From positions 1 through 64,000 of the forward strand of contig NZ_JAGEOK010000035.1 in assembly GCF_017573545.1 (NCBI RefSeq): a stretch of 64,000 nt of DNA, given 5' to 3'. The notes under the pieces are model-generated. The model made no database searches. It saw nothing but the letters and a program-made list of their open reading frames with translations, and was not told the DNA's origin. Every line of letters begins with the position of its first letter. Within the stretch, counting starts at the first letter, position 1. Origin of the DNA: Actinomadura nitritigenes (lineage in GTDB: Bacteria > Actinomycetota > Actinomycetes > Streptosporangiales > Streptosporangiaceae). Shown here one piece after another: positions 61,801 to 64,000 of this stretch. The position numbers and the translations under genes were made by a program.

Positions 61801-62673
61801 CTGGTCGCCGAACACCTGCGGCGACGCGATCGGCAGGTCCGCGTACCAGTCGTAGAACGACAGGATCGTCCCGCCGATCATCGACAGGAAGCGGGTGCCC
61901 GCCGCGTACGACACCATCGACATCGCCGGGATCGGCGAGAACCCGACCACGCGGTCCGGGCCGTACTCCTTCACCGTGTGGACGTGCGCGGCGGCGATCA
62001 GCTCCGTGACCTCCGCCCACGTCGACCGCACGAACCCGCCCTTGCCGCGCGCCCCCTTGTACAGCGCCGACCGCGCCGGATCACCGGTGATCTCCGCCCA
62101 CGCCGCCACCGGATCGCCGAGCCGCCGCCTGGTCTCCCGCCACATCTCCAGCAGCGGCCCCCGCACGTACGGGTACCGGACCCGCGAAGGCGAATACGTG
62201 TACCAGGAGAACGACGCCCCGCGCGGGCAGCCCCGAGGCTCGTACTCCGGGGAATCCGGACCGACCGACGGATAGTCGGTCTGCTGCGTCTCCCAGGTGA
62301 TGATGCCGTCCTTGACGTACACCTTCCACGAGCACGAGCCCGTGCAGTTCACACCATGGGTCGAGCGGACCTCCCGGTCGTGCCGCCACCGCTCCCGGTA
62401 GAACTCCTCCGCGTCCCGGCCGCCGTGCCGGTGCAGCCGCCGGTAGTCGCCGGACGGTTTCCCCGGGACGAAGAATTGGGCCTGCCGCAACACCTTCTCG
62501 ACCGGCTCACCACCGGGCAGCAACGGCGCCATCAACCCGCCCGGAGCGAGCTTGCTTCCGGCGCTGGTGGCTCGCGGGGTACCGGTGGGTTGCGGGCTGC
62601 CGGTGGGTTGCGGGGTCTCGCCGCTCCGCGGATTCTCGCCGTCCGATCCCGGCGGCTCGTGTGCCGATGCCAT
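58849..62673 (-). CDS. narG: Nitrate reductase alpha (Mo-bisMGD) subunit
   Basis: A 1274-residue catalytic subunit reducing nitrate to nitrite on the cytoplasmic side. The N-terminal FeS ligands are His106, Cys110, Cys114 and Cys149, and the molybdenum ligand is Asp279 (YADLPIASPQ). These correspond to E. coli His49, Cys53, Cys57, Cys92 and Asp222 with a constant offset of 57, so the protein has about 57 extra, Pro/Thr/Gly-rich N-terminal residues with PQPTG repeats. It heads the narGHJI operon. No narK, mob/moa or narXL-type genes flank it. ATG 62673 has an AGGGGG leader. Confidence 0.97.
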   Translation of the reverse strand: MASAHEPPGSDGENPRSGETPQPTGSPQPTGTPRATSAGSKLAPGGLMAPLLPGGEPVEKVLRQAQFFVPGKPSGDYRRLHRHGGRDAEEFYRERWRHDREVRSTHGVNCTGSCSWKVYVKDGIITWETQQTDYPSVGPDSPEYEPRGCPRGASFSWYTYSPSRVRYPYVRGPLLEMWRETRRRLGDPVAAWAEITGDPARSALYKGARGKGGFVRSTWAEVTELIAAAHVHTVKEYGPDRVVGFSPIPAMSMVSYAAGTRFLSMIGGTILSFYDWYADLPIASPQVFGDQTDVPESGDWWNSSYLIVWGTNLPITRTPDAHFMTEARYRGQKVVVVSPDFSDHTKFADDWLAAAPGTDGALGMAMGHVVLTEFFRDRQVPYFTEYTKTYTDLPFLVSLEERGDAVVPGRFLTAAELGDEGEGAAHKPVLLDARSGEPVAPNGSLGFRFAPSGVGRWNLDLGDTDPLLTLYGRHEETRPVDLPRFDAGETEGGAVIRRGVPVARVGGRLVTTVLDLLMAQYAVRRDGLPGEWPDGYGDASQPGTPAWQEEITTVPAEAAARVAREFARNAEVSRGRSMICMGGGTNHWYHSDEIYRTFLTLVMLCGCQGVNGGGWAHYVGQEKVRPLTGWQQTAFALDWQRPTRHMTGTSFFYLHTDQWRYETFGPQELATPLGRGLFRERTFADCLAQASRMGWTPSHPGFDRNPLDLADEAAAAGRPVADHVVDELTSGRLRFAGEDPDAPRNWPRVMTIWRANVLGSSGKGMEYFMRHLLGTDDAVRAEESPPELRPAEVVWREEAPRGKLDLLTTIDFRMTSSCTYADVVLPAATWYEKHDLSSTDMHPFVHSFNPAIAPPWETRTDFDAFRLIAEDFSRLAADHLGTRTDVLPVPLMHDTPDELAQPGGRVLDWKAGQCDPVPGVTMPKLVTVERDYTAVAEKMAALGPLVDSLGTSVKGMTWVPEDAVEYLRKANGVVRGGVADGRPALARDVHMAEAILALSGTTNGRVAVQAWEDLEKRTGLDLVDLAGERAGEHISFGDTVVQPRAVITSPEWSGSESGGRRYSPFTVNVERKRPWHTLTGRMHFFLDHDWIREYGEALPAYRPPLNHVRHFARELGLREEGRPEVTVRYLTPHSKWSIHSEYADNLHMLRLFRGGPTIWMSPQDAARIDVEDNDWIEAYNRNGVVACRAVVTHRMPRGTVFMYHAKDRHLMTPRSEISGWHGGSDNSLTRLVIKPTHMVGGYAQLSFAFNYYGPTGNQRDEIAVIRKRSQEVRF

Positions 62674-63130
62674 GCGTCCCCCTCGTCCGCCGAGACCCCC
62701 GATGCCGCAGACGCACGCCGGCCCACACCACGGACGTGCGCATACGGCCGGTTAGCTACCCCGGCCCCGGAATGCTCAACCAACCACCACCGGCAATGCG
62801 GCCGGCCTTCTCAAGGTGTTGCTGCACATTGGCACCAGAAGGACTGCACATGACCCTTACAAGGGGGCTGCATTGCGATCGCAGAGATTGACCGAAAGTA
62901 CGAGACTAATCTCGTTCCATCCAGGATCCCAAGGTGGCAGATGTCCAGTTTTATGGCATTATGCCAATCTCTTCTGGGGCAGGCTTGGTCGCCGCAGATG
63001 CTTACCCGGGGCATGAATTAATCGCCAACGAACTTCGCCGAGAGAAGGGGACTGGGGTGGCCTTCGAGGTGACGGGGAGGCGCGCGCATCCGGAGATCGG
63101 GTGTTCGAGAGATTGGCAAGAGGGGTGTTC
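62674..63130. promoter_or_regulatory. Gene-free region upstream of narG
   Basis: Less GC-rich than the rest, with no open frame of coding character. It should contain the nar promoter. The clearest element is a perfect inverted repeat ACGAGA-CTAA-TCTCGT at 62900-62915, which could be an operator. I see no convincing FNR box (TTGAT-N4-ATCAA). Confidence 0.5.
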
Positions 63131-63303
63131 GGGTGGTGGGGTGGCGCTTGCGTACGGGGCCGCCCCTCCAAAGTCAAGGGCGCCTTCGGCGTCGCTTCGC
63201 GATGGACTTCGTCCACCCTTGACTTCGGAGCCTCTGCGGCCCCTGAGGCAGCGTTATGGGCAGGCTCCGCCTGCCCCGCCCGGGTCGCGCCACCCCACCA
63301 CCC
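63131..63303. repeat. Nested palindrome with four-way-junction core
   Basis: Outer arms GGGTGGTGGGGTGGCGC (63131-63147) and its exact complement at 63287-63303 enclose GGGGCCGC/GCGGCCCC (63156-63163, 63236-63243) and then AAGTCAAGGG/CCCTTGACTT (63171-63180, 63216-63225). The innermost stem holds three contiguous hairpins, each with a TTC loop, at 63181-63191, 63192-63202 and 63203-63215, leaving no unpaired junction base. A further hairpin GGGCAGGC-TCC-GCCTGCCC is at 63258-63276. It looks like a mobile palindromic repeat or structured RNA. The 139 bases after it (63304-63442) hold no gene. Confidence 0.85.
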
Positions 63304-63430
63304 CCTTCCGTCAGGAGCCAGGCCCTGCGAGGGTTCCAGAGAACAAAATCTGCAAGGGCACACTTGCCTTTCCCGTCGAAATACCGAACGGAATGTGCCG
63401 TGAACGGCCTCGAATGTCGGTCACAGCGGG

Positions 63431-63445
63431 TACTATTTACGTATG
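63431..63445 (+). promoter_or_regulatory. Likely leaderless promoter of the DUF222 gene
   Basis: TACTAT (63431-63436) is a good -10 box ending 6 bases before the ATG at 63443, and no ribosome-binding sequence is present. Transcription would start at or next to the A of the start codon, giving a leaderless mRNA, which is common in actinomycetes. Confidence 0.5.
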
Positions 63446-64000
63446 CAATCAGTGACGGTCGAGCTTGAGGCCGCGTCCACCATGGAACTGGTGAACGCGC
63501 TCTCAACCATCGCCACTGAACTCGCCCAACGCGAAGCCCCGGAATCGGCAGCCGCGTGCCTAGAGTTGACTGAGACCCTCGTGGCCGCGTCCGATATGCA
63601 GGAAAGCGCGCTCGCCGCATTCATCGGCCGAGTCGACGCGACCAAGGAGCAGGCCCGGTGGGGATATCCCTCCACCCAGGCATGGCTGCGGTCGAGATTG
63701 GGCATGCGCGACAACCGCGCCAAGGAGCGACTCACTCTCGCCCGGCAGCGGCACCGCCTTCCACTGGTGGCTGAGCAGCTCGCAGCCGGGGAGCTGTCCT
63801 ACGGTTACGCCGTCACCGTCGCCGACTCGGTCTCGCGTTTGGACGACACCGACTGCGCCGAGGCCGAGGCGGCCCTGCTCGGTTTCGTTGACCAGGGCTT
63901 CTCGGCGGGGAAGGTCGCCGCGTTCGGGCGCCGTATTCGCGACCTCATCGCCGAGCGCGACGACAGCGAAGACGCGCCGGATGAGGACACCAAGCACGGT
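63443..64000 (+). CDS. DUF222 (13E12-type) protein, 5' part
   Basis: The first 186 residues of a protein that runs off the window. The N-terminal region (ALAAFIGRVDATKEQARWGY, PSTQAWLRSRLGMRDNRAKERLTLARQ in two parts: PSTQAWLRSRLGM and RDNRAKERLTLARQ, then LPLVAEQLAAGELSYGYAV) is typical of DUF222, which is usually followed by an HNH endonuclease domain in the 13E12 repeat family of actinobacteria. The HNH part lies beyond the window. Codon use is visibly less GC-biased than in neighbouring genes, which may indicate transfer. Confidence 0.8.
   Translation, partial: MQSVTVELEAASTMELVNALSTIATELAQREAPESAAACLELTETLVAASDMQESALAAFIGRVDATKEQARWGYPSTQAWLRSRLGMRDNRAKERLTLARQRHRLPLVAEQLAAGELSYGYAVTVADSVSRLDDTDCAEAEAALLGFVDQGFSAGKVAAFGRRIRDLIAERDDSEDAPDEDTKHG

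Noticed and set aside
62811..63620. Several short open frames in the gap between narG and the DUF222 gene
   Set aside because: They cross the nested palindrome, lack ribosome-binding sequences and show no protein-like composition.
1..64000. CRISPR arrays, tRNA or rRNA genes
   Set aside because: I saw no regularly spaced direct repeats and no tRNA or rRNA landmarks while reading the window; small RNAs cannot be excluded by eye.

Overview
This is about 64 kb of very GC-rich DNA (my impression is above 70 %) with many GTG/TTG starts, 4-bp GTGA/ATGA gene overlaps and long antisense open frames. The gene content is typical of a high-GC actinomycete: a fused acyl-CoA carboxylase, a DUF574 methyltransferase, an MpaB/DUF2236 oxygenase, an actinobacterial narGHJI operon, and a DUF222 protein of the 13E12 type. 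Streptosporangiales/Thermomonosporaceae (Actinomadura-like) is my best guess; the genus is an inference.

Layout. 1-0.5 kb: the tail of an IS481-type transposase, abutting a small protein built of four GTG-motif repeats. 0.7-8.4 kb: a giant fused biotin-dependent carboxylase and a PAS/GAF/SpoIIE phosphatase. 8.5-13.1 kb: a complete SsuABC/NMT1-type ABC importer whose operon ends in two broken regulator genes (GntR with an internal deletion, TetR with a frameshift), divergent from a secreted tannase-family esterase (13.3-15.1 kb). 15.3-19.7 kb: methyltransferase, agmatinase, SDR, TetR and a small unknown protein. 19.8-25.1 kb: a NarL-type two-component system divergent from a LolD/FtsX-type ABC exporter. 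25.2-32.7 kb: MpaB oxygenase/TetR, PAP2 phosphatase, secreted PHB-depolymerase-like esterase, quinone reductase, MFS/ArsR pair and a secreted I36-like protein. 32.9-40.3 kb: TetR, acyl-CoA dehydrogenase, ADP-forming acyl-CoA synthetase, thiolase-like protein with a DUF35 partner, and an MFS transporter. 40.3-43.1 kb: a 931-residue protein with a PcfJ-like segment. 43.2-51.1 kb: a locus for N-acylated (probably D-) amino acids. 51.3-55.6 kb: DUF4267, acyltransferase, TDT/SLAC1-like and DHA2 membrane proteins. 55.7-62.7 kb: narGHJI. 62.7-63.4 kb: a gene-free stretch holding an elaborate nested palindrome. 63.4 kb to the end: the start of a DUF222/HNH-type gene.

How genes work together. The most interesting result is regulatory. 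A 17-bp inverted repeat, CTAGAA-N5-TTCTAG, recurs in the promoter regions of three separate CoA-metabolism loci (SDR/TetR at 18.2 kb, TetR/acyl-CoA dehydrogenase at 33.6 kb, DUF35-thiolase/MFS at 38.7 kb), in two places as overlapping tandem sites. This suggests one TetR-controlled catabolic regulon: import by the MFS, activation by the CoA ligase, beta-oxidation by the dehydrogenase and SDR, and cleavage by the thiolase/DUF35 pair. The thiolase lacks both usual cysteines and keeps two tyrosines at a spacing like that of the steroid retro-aldolase Ltp2. A second internally consistent system is the N-acyl amino acid locus, whose two outer promoter regions share an ATACG-N3-CGTAT element and whose RpiR-like SIS protein lacks the DNA-binding domain.

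All functional calls rest on reading motifs by eye. No alignment, structure prediction or database search was run.
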